A stretch of DNA of 11,134 nt from DASWVC01 sp036401335 (lineage in GTDB: Bacteria; Verrucomicrobiota; Verrucomicrobiia; Chthoniobacterales; JAFAMB01). The notes below the pieces were generated by a model. It had not been told where the DNA came from, made no database searches, and saw nothing but the letters and a program-made list of their open reading frames with translations. Location: the NCBI GenBank assembly GCA_036401335.1, contig DASWVC010000116.1:1-11134 (forward strand), given 5' to 3'. The translations under genes were made by a program, and so were the position numbers. Shown in pieces: positions 1 through 5,962 of the stretch; within the stretch, counting starts at the first letter, position 1; each line of letters begins with the position of its first letter.

Positions 1-54
1 TTCCGGCCCAACGACAACGGGCAGCGTCCCTTGGAAAAACATCGGCTGCCCCAT
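1..54 (-). CDS. possible 5' end of a gene leaving the left edge
   Basis: An ATG at 54-52 on the minus strand opens a frame that stays open to base 1, giving 18 residues that begin MGQPMFFQGTLPVVVG. A purine-rich GGAAAG lies roughly 11 nt upstream of the ATG. The fragment is too short to identify, and the same frame has no stop until 103-105, so the start is not fixed. It would be transcribed divergently from the small gene at 99-305, with only about 44 bp between the two starts. This is a weak call that depends on sequence outside the window. Confidence 0.2.
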   Translation of the reverse strand, partial: MGQPMFFQGTLPVVVGPE

Positions 55-98
55 GCGGTTTATTGCTTTCCGAGGTTCGGTCGGTACCGTTACACCGC

Positions 99-305
99 AT
101 GGCTAACCGACCCCTTTCACGCGACGATCAAGCCTGGGAAATTTTCCTGGTGCTGCTGGGCCACAAGCCCTATCACTCGCTGCACGAACTCGCCCATGAG
201 GCGTACAATGCTGCTGAGGCGTTTGAGAATTTCCGCGGCGGGCAGGAATCTGTTCTTCATGCGGGTGGCAGGAAGCGTGAAGCAAAGGCTCCGCCAACGC
301 TGTGA
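99..305 (+). CDS. small hypothetical protein, 68 aa
   Basis: The function is not recognised. The predicted 68-residue protein starts at ATG 99, and an in-frame TTG at 63 would add 12 residues. Residues about 8-42 (DDQAWEIFLVLLGHKPYHS, then LHELAHEAYNAAEAFE) have the hydrophobic/charged spacing of two amphipathic helices, which is more protein-like than the overlapping frames. The last 25 residues are Gly/Arg/Lys-rich and could be disordered. There is no signal peptide or membrane segment and no clear ribosome binding site. It is convergent with the exported-protein gene at 446-706. It could instead be a chance frame, and homologue conservation would be needed to settle this. Confidence 0.45.
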   Translation: MANRPLSRDDQAWEIFLVLLGHKPYHSLHELAHEAYNAAEAFENFRGGQESVLHAGGRKREAKAPPTL

Positions 306-390
306 CCTCCCCCCCAAGCCGTCCGGGCGGGGTCGTGTAACAACGCCTGACTACACGTTGCCGTTGGTACACTTGACCCGTTCTTGACTT

Positions 391-416
391 GGACCCGGCC
401 CTCCGCGCCGGCGTCC
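391..416. terminator. imperfect hairpin between convergent genes
   Basis: GGACCCGG (391-398) pairs with CCGG-c-GTCC (408-416), leaving one bulged base and a 9-nt loop. It lies between the convergent ends of the genes at 99-305 and 446-706, where a shared terminator would be expected. No T-tract follows on either strand, so a Rho-independent role is uncertain. Confidence 0.25.
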
Positions 417-445
417 TGCGAGAGAATCAGGACTGTCCCCGGGAT

Positions 446-706
446 TCAAGAAAACACTTGGTTGCTGTAGGCCTGTGCAAAAGAGTGCAAGCGCCCGAAA
501 TAAGCATAACCGTTCGCGCGGTTCAGGCCATCCGGGGCGACAACTGACGCGAAATGCTCACCGCCTCCGCTGGGACCAATTTCAACGTTGACGGAATCAT
601 CGGTCCCTTGAGCACCGGCCCGCTTGATTCCGGCCAAGCCAAGGCCAAGGGCGGTTATTCCTCCCACGGCAAAGATCCTTTTGAGAAAAAACCGCTGACT
701 CACCAC
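446..706 (-). CDS. small exported hypothetical protein
   Basis: A minus-strand frame encodes a short protein whose N-terminus looks like a secretion signal. It has a basic n-region (SQRFFLKR), a hydrophobic core (IFAVGGITALGLGLAG), then KRAGAQG, with AGA or AQG as a plausible signal peptidase site. The mature part of about 55 residues is Gly/Ser/Asn-rich with several aromatics (NGYAYFGRLHSFAQAYS) and matches no family I know. The start is uncertain: tandem GTG codons at 706 and 703 give the best signal peptide, and a TTG at 724 gives six more residues. It lies 3' of the stress-protein gene, separated by about 130 bp that includes an AT-rich palindrome, so it may have its own promoter. Export to the periplasm or surface is inferred from the signal only. 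Confidence 0.5.
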   Translation of the reverse strand: MVSQRFFLKRIFAVGGITALGLGLAGIKRAGAQGTDDSVNVEIGPSGGGEHFASVVAPDGLNRANGYAYFGRLHSFAQAYSNQVFS

Positions 707-745
707 GCGGAAACGATCTAGCAAAATCTATTACCATGGCAATCT

Positions 746-760
746 TTCTTAGAATAAGAA
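746..760. promoter_or_regulatory. AT-rich palindrome upstream of the exported-protein gene
   Basis: TTCTTA (746-751) and TAAGAA (755-760) are perfect inverted repeats around GAA. The 15-bp dyad stands out in a GC-rich window. It sits 40-55 bp upstream of the GTG start at 706 and downstream of the universal stress gene. A repressor or activator site for the 446-706 gene is possible. A short hairpin is the alternative. Confidence 0.3.
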
Positions 761-837
761 CGGAGGTGCAGCCATAACGGCAGACCAGATGCTCTCCGGA
801 CGCACTTCACGTTTGGCAGAACCCGGTTCCTATGAAT

Positions 838-1278
838 TCACCGTGTTTGTTTCGGTACCTTTGCCCTCAACAGGAGGACGGGAACATCCACGGTGTGCCG
901 CACTTTTTCTACCGTTTGCCCGAGGAGCATATCTTTCAGGAAACCATGGCCGTGAGTGGACATCGCAATCAAATCGACGTGGCGTTCCCGTGAGAGCTTA
1001 ATGATCTGTTCCGAAGGTTCGCCCATGGCCAGCACGGCATCTACCGTGAATCCATCCCGCTCCAGTTCCTGGCAGCAGCTTTTGAGGTAAGCGCGGTCCG
1101 TTTTGATTTCGTCGCTTTCGACCAGGTTAAGCTGATCGTAATTTCTGGCCGCCCAACCATCCGCTACATGCAGCAGAAGCAGCTTTGCTCCAGTGAGTCG
1201 CGCCAGCAGCTTCACGTGGCTCAGAATGGTCTGATCCGCCGAACTGTTTTCCAACGGAATGAGAATGTTGTGGTACAT
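838..1278 (-). CDS. universal stress protein, UspA family
   Basis: A single Usp domain fills the predicted 146-residue protein, the usual length for the family. The N-terminal beta strand MYHNILIPLENS carries the position where Usp proteins place an Asp/Glu near bound nucleotide. The LLLLHV strand and the C-terminal segment STHGHGFLKDMLLGQTVEKV followed by VPVLLLR are also typical. The ATP-binding signature G-2X-G-9X-G-(S/T) is only partly kept: Ser replaces the first Gly and Gln follows the last Gly, so nucleotide binding is uncertain. ATG 1278 matches the family start (MYxNILIP), while a GTG at 1284 would add two residues. These cytoplasmic proteins help cells survive starvation, oxidative or respiratory stress, but the specific target here is unknown. 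It is downstream of the tail-collar gene on the same strand, separated by 129 bp with a strong hairpin, so it is probably transcribed separately. Confidence 0.93.
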   Translation of the reverse strand: MYHNILIPLENSSADQTILSHVKLLARLTGAKLLLLHVADGWAARNYDQLNLVESDEIKTDRAYLKSCCQELERDGFTVDAVLAMGEPSEQIIKLSRERHVDLIAMSTHGHGFLKDMLLGQTVEKVRHTVDVPVLLLRAKVPKQTR

Positions 1279-1320
1279 GGACACCGGCCATCCACCGGAG
1301 GTTCGGGCACCGTTTCAGCC

Positions 1321-1349
1321 GTTCCCATCGGCCGCAGGCCGATGGGAAC
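1321..1349. repeat. perfect 13-bp inverted repeat with 3-nt loop
   Basis: GTTCCCATCGGCC (1321-1333) is followed by GCA and then its exact reverse complement GGCCGATGGGAAC (1337-1349). It lies between the stop of the tail-collar gene and the start of the stress-protein gene, both on the minus strand. It would make a very stable hairpin and may terminate or protect the upstream mRNA. No T-run follows on the minus strand, and the perfect symmetry recalls dispersed REP-type palindromes. No second copy is visible in this window. Confidence 0.6.
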
Positions 1350-1407
1350 ATTTGCCGTCGCACCGCTCGAGCCACGACGGGTTTGGCAGCGCTGCCGGCC
1401 GACAGCG

Positions 1408-2553
1408 TTACCGCTGCACCCGGATGATAAAGTGCAACGCGATGTTATCGGGCCGGACCTCTCCTTGCTGCCCGACAATCGGACCGAGCTTTCCATTGAT
1501 GGCAATCGTGTCGACCTCAGGCACGCCGCCGTGCAGTTGGTAACCATTAAATTCGTTGCCGCTGCCTGCCAGGGTTCGAAGGTCACCATTCAACTTTTCG
1601 GTCCCCTTGATCTGATAGAGGAACGTGGATCGCTCGGGCCACCAAAGGCCCCCTGCTACCCTCAGGTCAGAAACATCGTGCGTGTGCTGGGGAAGCTTTT
1701 CGGCTTGTTTGCTTCCCACGGCGCGAGGAGCGTCCTCATCGATCTTTTCGGGATCCTGGCTTTGCCTCGTGTCAGCTCCACGGATGAAATAGCCTCTCAG
1801 GTCCGGAACATGCACCACCCTTCCGCTTTCCGTGGTCCAGGCAGCATTTTTGAACAGGGCACAAAATTCCGGTGCTTCTTGAGCAGTGACAAGTCCGCCA
1901 TCGCAAATCCGCCACTTTGAAGGTGGTTTCTCCGTCAACGGCCACATCAGCACGCTCCCGATCGGCATCTGTTCCAGGATGGTGGCGTCAGCATTGTTCT
2001 CCAAAGCTTTCACCCTGGCGTCCAGCTCGCTTCTCGCCCCAGCCACCACGGCGTCGAAGTTGAGGAATTGCCCCCTGACCTGCGCAACCGTTTGGAGGGC
2101 TTGCGCATACTGGTTTTTTGCTTCGGTGAGTTCGTTCTGAGATCTGGCAGTTTGATCTTTCAGTCGCGGCACTTCCTCCTGCTGGGCGCGGAGGGCCCCT
2201 TCCACCGGAGTGATGCTCGCCCTTAACTCGTCCACGCGCCCGCGCATTTCACCCTTGGCGTCTTCAAAAGATCCTTGCAGGGATCTAAAGTCGGTGGCTA
2301 CCCGCTGCGCGTCGGCCCTGGCCTGCTGCGCATCGGCCTTGGATTGCTGCGCGTCGGCTTTAGACTGCTGCGCCTCAGCTCTGGACTGACTTGCACTGCG
2401 GGCCGATGATATGGCCACGATCAACGCTATAATTGATGCAATGATTGCGGCGATCGAGGCAATCTCTTCACGTCGCCATCGACGCCAGTTCGGGCCTGAA
2501 GGATTTGGCTGCGCGCCGGTTCGAACATCTGGGGGTTCGCTCATAGCGTGCAT
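1408..2553 (-). CDS. membrane-anchored coiled-coil protein with C-terminal phage tail-collar domain
   Basis: The predicted 381-residue protein has four parts. Residues 1-28 are a Pro-rich, then basic N-terminus (WRRWRREE). Residues 31-49 are one transmembrane helix (IASIAAIIASIIALIVAIS). Residues about 52-190 are a long Ala/Gln/Glu-rich coiled coil that includes four 7-residue repeats at 57-84. The C-terminal domain resembles phage tail-collar/tail-fibre domains: PIGSVLMWP at 197-205, the W-x-x-C-D-G-G signature at 214-220, VPDLRGYFIRGAD at 249-261, a HTH (His-Thr-His) pair at 290-292, and RPDNIALHFIIRV near the end. In phage fibres this domain trimerises and lies near the receptor-binding end. 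Here the helix would anchor the protein in the inner membrane with the stalk and collar exposed. No phage genes adjoin it, so a domesticated surface or periplasmic role is inferred. ATG 2553 has GGAGGG at 2565-2570, 11 nt upstream; ATG 2544 is the alternative start. Confidence 0.82.
   Translation of the reverse strand: MHAMSEPPDVRTGAQPNPSGPNWRRWRREEIASIAAIIASIIALIVAISSARSASQSRAEAQQSKADAQQSKADAQQARADAQRVATDFRSLQGSFEDAKGEMRGRVDELRASITPVEGALRAQQEEVPRLKDQTARSQNELTEAKNQYAQALQTVAQVRGQFLNFDAVVAGARSELDARVKALENNADATILEQMPIGSVLMWPLTEKPPSKWRICDGGLVTAQEAPEFCALFKNAAWTTESGRVVHVPDLRGYFIRGADTRQSQDPEKIDEDAPRAVGSKQAEKLPQHTHDVSDLRVAGGLWWPERSTFLYQIKGTEKLNGDLRTLAGSGNEFNGYQLHGGVPEVDTIAINGKLGPIVGQQGEVRPDNIALHFIIRVQR
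2302..2385 (-). repeat. four 21-bp tandem repeats inside the coiled-coil gene
   Basis: Codons 57-84 of the tail-collar gene encode SRAEAQQ, SKADAQQ, SKADAQQ and ARADAQR in tandem. The 7-residue unit equals one coiled-coil heptad, so copy-number change would lengthen the stalk in whole heptads without shifting register. Synonymous differences between units show that the array is not freshly duplicated. Confidence 0.75.
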
Positions 2554-2700
2554 CTAAACGAAATCCCTCCAGAGGGCGAGCCCGAATCACACTCGATCTT
2601 GCAACGCTCGCGGCCGGGGCGGCTTTCCCGGATCAGCGGCCTTCAGTTAACGGTGTTTGACCTACCCACGAGGCTGCGGCCGGAGTAGGATCTGAGCCCT

Positions 2701-3138
2701 ATGGGAATGTTCAACGACCTCATGGCCAAGATCTTCAAGCACACGGATTCCCCTGCCGGCCAAACTCCCGGAACCGGGGTAACGGCGCCGGGAGCGACGC
2801 CGGCGACCGCGCCTCCCGTACCCACGGCGGGCGCAGCGGTCACGTCCGTGGAGCAGGCGACCCCACCGCCGGCGGCGACGTTCGACGTTGCTGCCGTCCT
2901 CGACGGTCTGGCAGCCAAGAATCCGGAGCACCTCGATTGGAAACGTTCCATCGTGGACCTGCTTAAACTGGTTGGAATGGACAGCGGCCTGGCTGCGCGC
3001 AAAACACTGGCGGCAGAACTTCATTATTCCGGCGACACCGGCGATTCCGCCGCGATGAACCTCTGGCTCCACAAAGAGGTGCTCAAGCAACTGGCTCAAA
3101 ACGGCGGGACGCTTCCCCCCGGGCTTTTGGGAACTTAA
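2701..3138 (+). CDS. DUF3597 domain-containing protein
   Basis: The 145-residue protein begins with a short amphipathic segment (MGMFNDLMAKIFKH), followed by a Pro/Ala/Thr-rich linker at about 17-60. The C-terminal domain at about 61-142 matches DUF3597 as I remember it: FDVAAVLDGLAAKNPEHLDW, RSIVDLLKLVGMDS, AARKTLAAELHYSGDTGDS and MNLWLHKEVLKQLAQNGG. The family is widespread in bacteria and its biochemical role is unknown. The N-terminal segment and disordered linker may tether the helical domain to a membrane or partner, which is inference. It has no evident signal peptide. It is transcribed divergently from the tail-collar gene across 147 bp and ends 29 bp before the convergent small operon. 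The start is ATG 2701, with ATG at codon 3 as an alternative and only a weak ribosome binding site. Confidence 0.88.
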   Translation: MGMFNDLMAKIFKHTDSPAGQTPGTGVTAPGATPATAPPVPTAGAAVTSVEQATPPPAATFDVAAVLDGLAAKNPEHLDWKRSIVDLLKLVGMDSGLAARKTLAAELHYSGDTGDSAAMNLWLHKEVLKQLAQNGGTLPPGLLGT

Positions 3139-3167
3139 ACCTGCACCCCGTTTGGGCGCTGTCCGCC

Positions 3168-3464
3168 TCAGCCCAGGTAAAGAACCTTGCCGGCGTCGTC
3201 GCGCACCGAGACCGCGTTGTGGGGGTCGCTCAGGCTGAAAGCCACGGTCGTGCCGTCCTCCAGGTGCAATTCCAGGTGGCCGACCTGCCCGGTCACCTGA
3301 ACCACCTTTGCCCCGGGCGACAGGGGGGTAGCCGTTTCCGGCAGTGCCCGAACGCGCATGAGGGTTCCGTCTTGAAAACGCACGGTCAAGGTGCCGTTTG
3401 CGTTCTCGAAATCGGCCACCGATCGGCCCCGAATGGCATTGGTGAGCTTTTCGTTTGGGTTCAT
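3168..3464 (-). CDS. small conserved-looking hypothetical protein, 98 aa
   Basis: The function is not recognised. From ATG 3464 the 98-residue product begins MNPNEKLTNAIRGRSVADFE and continues as short alternating hydrophobic segments (GTLTVRFQDGTLMRVRAL, VVQVTGQVGHLELHLEDG, TTVAFSLSDP) that look like an all-beta barrel or sandwich. It ends with SVRDDAGKVLYLG. Two similar DGT turns (QDGT and EDGT) followed by strands suggest an internal duplication. No signal peptide or metal motif is visible, so it is probably cytoplasmic. An upstream ATG at 3554 would add 30 basic, low-complexity residues. I prefer 3464 because the protein-like composition starts there, though a GGAG about 16 nt upstream is distant. 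The gene follows the 86-residue gene on the same strand, and the two are probably co-transcribed. Confidence 0.7.
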   Translation of the reverse strand: MNPNEKLTNAIRGRSVADFENANGTLTVRFQDGTLMRVRALPETATPLSPGAKVVQVTGQVGHLELHLEDGTTVAFSLSDPHNAVSVRDDAGKVLYLG

Positions 3465-3568
3465 GGATTGCGCGGGCGTTCCACTCCCGTTCGCGGCGGG
3501 ACGGGTGCCTGCGCGTCCGTTCGTTCGGTTGAGGGCTTTACGACGGACAGCCATGCCGCGGCGGTGCC

Positions 3569-3829
3569 CTACTTCCGGTTGGCCACAGGGCTGGCGGCGC
3601 CGGCCCTGGCCCGCTCGTTGAAGTCGCGCGTGCACGCTTGGCGGGCGTTTTTCTCGGATTCAAACTGACCAACCAGCTTGCGCGTGTCTAACGTAGAAGC
3701 CACGAACAGCGCACCCCCGATCAGCTCAACCTCTTCCACCTCGTAAACGGACAAACCTGGACCGAGGAAGAACCGGCTGACCCGGCCTTCGCGTTGCCAC
3801 TGCGGGTACAGGGGTGGGTTTGTAGCCAT
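3569..3829 (-). CDS. small hypothetical protein, 86 aa
   Basis: I do not recognise a family. ATG 3829 gives an 86-residue protein. Its middle is rich in beta-forming residues (GRVSRFFLGPGLSVYEVEEVELIGGALFVAS) and is followed by a charged helix (TRKLVGQFESEKNARQACTRDFNERARAG). This is the composition of a small folded alpha/beta protein, with no signal peptide or membrane helix. It is the first gene of a probable two-gene minus-strand unit with the gene at 3168-3464. Its stop lies 14 bp before the upstream alternative start of that partner and about 105 bp before the preferred one. No strong ribosome binding site precedes it. The two products may act together, but nothing in the sequence says how. 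Confidence 0.62.
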   Translation of the reverse strand: MATNPPLYPQWQREGRVSRFFLGPGLSVYEVEEVELIGGALFVASTLDTRKLVGQFESEKNARQACTRDFNERARAGAASPVANRK

Positions 3830-4189
3830 GGCTTTGCGACGGAAGCCAAAACCGTCGCGTTAGCAGGGTGAGAGTTTTTGAAGTTCGTCAAGACAGCGCC
3901 CATAACCGCCTGAGCCGAAAGCACGGCCCACCGATGCCAAAATCAATAGTGACCACCGTTTTCAGCGGCGTCAACGGCTGCTCCATTGTTGGGGCAGCGC
4001 CGAAGGTCAAAAAGTTTGAGGAGAAGCCTCTTCCCGAAGCAAGACCCGGGCCGCCGTGGCGATCGGATCGCGTTGAGGTTGCGAAGGAAGGAGCACGTTT
4101 TGTGGCGTCCGATGGCCGAGGATTGATCGAATAAATACCGGAACCACGGTACCCTTATCAAAAACCTTTGCTGACCTTGTACCCTGGTT
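3830..4189. other. gene-poor divergent intergenic region
   Basis: About 360 bp separate the start of the 86-residue gene (minus) from the start of the MATE transporter (plus), so promoters for both should lie here. I see no convincing -35/-10 pair. A small dyad TACCG-gaacca-CGGTA occupies 4136-4151, 39-54 bp upstream of the transporter start, and could be a weak operator. An open frame at 3868-4134 has no protein-like character. Confidence 0.5.
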
Positions 4190-5635
4190 TTGGCTAAGCC
4201 GAACACAGTCTCCCCGGCCTCTGAAGGCGAATCGGATCAAGCCACAGCAGAGCCTCAGCCGCATGGCGATCCCCGAAAAATCCTGAAACTGGCGATACCG
4301 GTTAGTTTGGAATCCATTTTTCAGATGGGGTTCAATGTGATTGACCAGGTGATCGTCGGCCGCCTGGGGGCTGAAGCCGTAGCTTCCGTGGGCCTTTCCA
4401 ACAGCATCGCCTCCATCGCGCTGCTTCTGTATGCTTCGGCCGGGGTCGGTGCCGGCGTGATGGTGGCTCGGGCGTTTGGACGCAAAGACTTGGACGAAGT
4501 CTCGCGCATTACGGCGGTGGGCCAGGTGCTGGCGGGGAGCCTGGGGCTATTGACCGCAGTGGGCCTGATCGCCTCCTCGCAGACCATTCTGCGTTTGGTC
4601 GGGGCGGACCCAATGCTCGCGGGGAACGCCAACGCCTATTTTCAATTGTACGCCGCATCGGTTGCGCCGATGATTTTGAGCGCGGTGACCAGTGCCGTGT
4701 TCCGCTCACTCGACGCGCCCCGGACCCCCCTGGTGATCACCAGTGCGGCTGTGGCGCTTAACACCGCGCTCGGTTTCATGCTCGTTCTTGGTTGTGGGCC
4801 GGTGCCCAAAATGGGAGTGGCCGGCGCGGGTCTGGCCACACTTATCTCCCAAAGTTGTCGCTGTTTGACGTTGATTGGCTTTCTTTATGCGGGGCGGAAA
4901 GGGCTACGCTGGGTCTGGCCGGTTCCGGGCGCCAAAGTAAATGGCACGGCCGGTAAGCTCATCCGGCTTACCGGGCCGATTGCGGTTTCGGAGGTCCTTT
5001 GGGGGATGAGCACCTTCATTTACGCCGTGGTTTTTACCCGATTGGGAACGACGGTCCTTGCGGCCAGTCAGATCGTGCTGTCGCTGGAAAGCATCTTCAT
5101 AGTGGCTTCTTCCGGCCTGGGACCTGCCGCTGTGGCCGTGATCGGCCATGCGTTGGGCGTTGGCTCGCTCAGGGCAGCCAAAGCGAACGCGTGGCTCACC
5201 CTGCGCTTTGGCCTGATTGCCGCCATCGTGCTTGGTGCGGTGTATGCGGCGTCGGGGTTTGTGCTGCCGGTAATCTACCCGAAGGTCGGACCCGAAGTGT
5301 TGCGCCTGGCCTTTTGGGGAGTGATCCTGACCGCCGCCACGCAGCCCGCAAAAGTCCTGAGCAGCGTCCTCGGCAACGGCGTGCTGGCCAGCGGGGGCGA
5401 CACCCGTTTCGTACTCGGGGGCAACCTGGCGGCAACTTATGTGGTCGGTTTGCCCGCCGCGGCGGGACTTGGCTTGCTCGCTCCGTTTGGGTTTCTTGGG
5501 GTATTCAGCGCTAAAGCGGCCGAGGAGGGGGTTAAGGCGGCTTGCTTTCTCTTCCGTTTTCGCGGCGCCAAATGGTACGCCAACGCTTTGAAGGACGAAG
5601 GGCAAACCGAACCGGACGAACAGAACGCTCCATAA
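4190..5635 (+). CDS. MATE family efflux transporter
   Basis: The 481-residue protein is the normal length for multidrug and toxic-compound extrusion (MATE) antiporters. After a hydrophilic N-terminus (residues 1-28) comes the family opening ILKLAIPVSLESIFQMGFNVIDQVIVGRLG in helix 1. The rest holds about 12 membrane helices in two six-helix halves. The first half includes SAVFRSLDAPRTPL and GVAGAGLATLISQ. The second half restarts near IRLTGPIAVSEVLWGMS, and ASGGDTRFVLGGN lies near its end. The family exports cationic drugs, dyes or metabolites across the inner membrane in exchange for Na+ or H+; the substrate here cannot be read from the sequence. The start is a TTG at 4190 and no in-frame ATG lies before helix 1. 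No Shine-Dalgarno sequence is evident, so expression may be low. No regulator is adjacent. Confidence 0.94.
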   Translation: MAKPNTVSPASEGESDQATAEPQPHGDPRKILKLAIPVSLESIFQMGFNVIDQVIVGRLGAEAVASVGLSNSIASIALLLYASAGVGAGVMVARAFGRKDLDEVSRITAVGQVLAGSLGLLTAVGLIASSQTILRLVGADPMLAGNANAYFQLYAASVAPMILSAVTSAVFRSLDAPRTPLVITSAAVALNTALGFMLVLGCGPVPKMGVAGAGLATLISQSCRCLTLIGFLYAGRKGLRWVWPVPGAKVNGTAGKLIRLTGPIAVSEVLWGMSTFIYAVVFTRLGTTVLAASQIVLSLESIFIVASSGLGPAAVAVIGHALGVGSLRAAKANAWLTLRFGLIAAIVLGAVYAASGFVLPVIYPKVGPEVLRLAFWGVILTAATQPAKVLSSVLGNGVLASGGDTRFVLGGNLAATYVVGLPAAAGLGLLAPFGFLGVFSAKAAEEGVKAACFLFRFRGAKWYANALKDEGQTEPDEQNAP

Positions 5636-5708
5636 AGGAAGTGATCCATGCGGCGATGGCGGAGGTTTTAGTGGCCAAGGCGTTCGGAATAGCCGAACCG
5701 TGAATTGC

Positions 5709-5909
5709 ATGGACTCCGAACACGACATCCCTTCCAGTGATGATGAACAACCGGCCGTAAGACCGGTAAATGAGGATGCAAACGCCGAAGCTGCTCGCAA
5801 GGCGCACGCCGCCGCCGATGCTGCTACCGAGAAGCTGCGCAACGCGACGCAGACCAAAGTCGAGCAGGGCAAAGGTACTTTAGGTCCGCTGGCGGTCGAT
5901 GAAAGTTAA
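5709..5909 (+). CDS. small acidic, Ala-rich hypothetical protein, 66 aa
   Basis: From ATG 5709 the frame encodes 66 residues; a GTG at 5700 would add three. The N-terminal half is acidic and Pro/Asp/Glu-rich (MDSEHDIPSSDDEQPAVRPV). The second half, AEAARKAHAAADAATEKLRNATQTK, should form an amphipathic helix. No domain or signal peptide is recognised. The gene lies 73 bp after the MATE transporter on the same strand and may be read through from it. It is followed by hairpins at the convergent junction with the hydrolase gene. Short charged proteins of this sort are often helical, partly disordered accessory proteins, but that is only a description. A chance frame remains possible. Confidence 0.5.
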   Translation: MDSEHDIPSSDDEQPAVRPVNEDANAEAARKAHAAADAATEKLRNATQTKVEQGKGTLGPLAVDES

Positions 5910-5919
5910 ACGCCAGTTC

Positions 5920-5962
5920 CGCGGGTTCTGCCGCGCTGCTAATCTCCCGGCTATACGCCGGG
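5920..5962. terminator. paired hairpins at a convergent gene junction
   Basis: Two short stems sit side by side between the small acidic-protein gene (plus) and the hydrolase gene (minus). One is CGCGG/CCGCG at 5920-5924 and 5931-5935. The other is CCCGGC-tatac-GCCGGG at 5946-5951 and 5957-5962, which overlaps the hydrolase stop codon at 5951-5953. The position suits a bidirectional terminator, although T-tracts are missing on both sides. Confidence 0.4.

Noticed and set aside
1168..1920. A 250-codon plus-strand open frame
   Set aside because: It lies antisense to the tail-collar and universal stress genes, both identified by clear domain motifs, and its product has no protein-like pattern.
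2657..2691. TTGACC and TAGGAT as a sigma-70 promoter for the DUF3597 gene
   Set aside because: The spacing is 23 bp, too long for a normal promoter, and the -10 match is poor.
3868..4134. An 88-codon plus-strand frame before the MATE gene
   Set aside because: It is Pro/Arg/Lys-rich with no regular secondary-structure pattern and no ribosome binding site. I treat it as intergenic.
4904..5872. A 322-codon minus-strand open frame
   Set aside because: It is antisense to the MATE transporter, whose membrane topology and family motifs are clear. The product is Arg/Gly/Gln-rich and low in complexity, typical of a shadow frame in GC-rich DNA.
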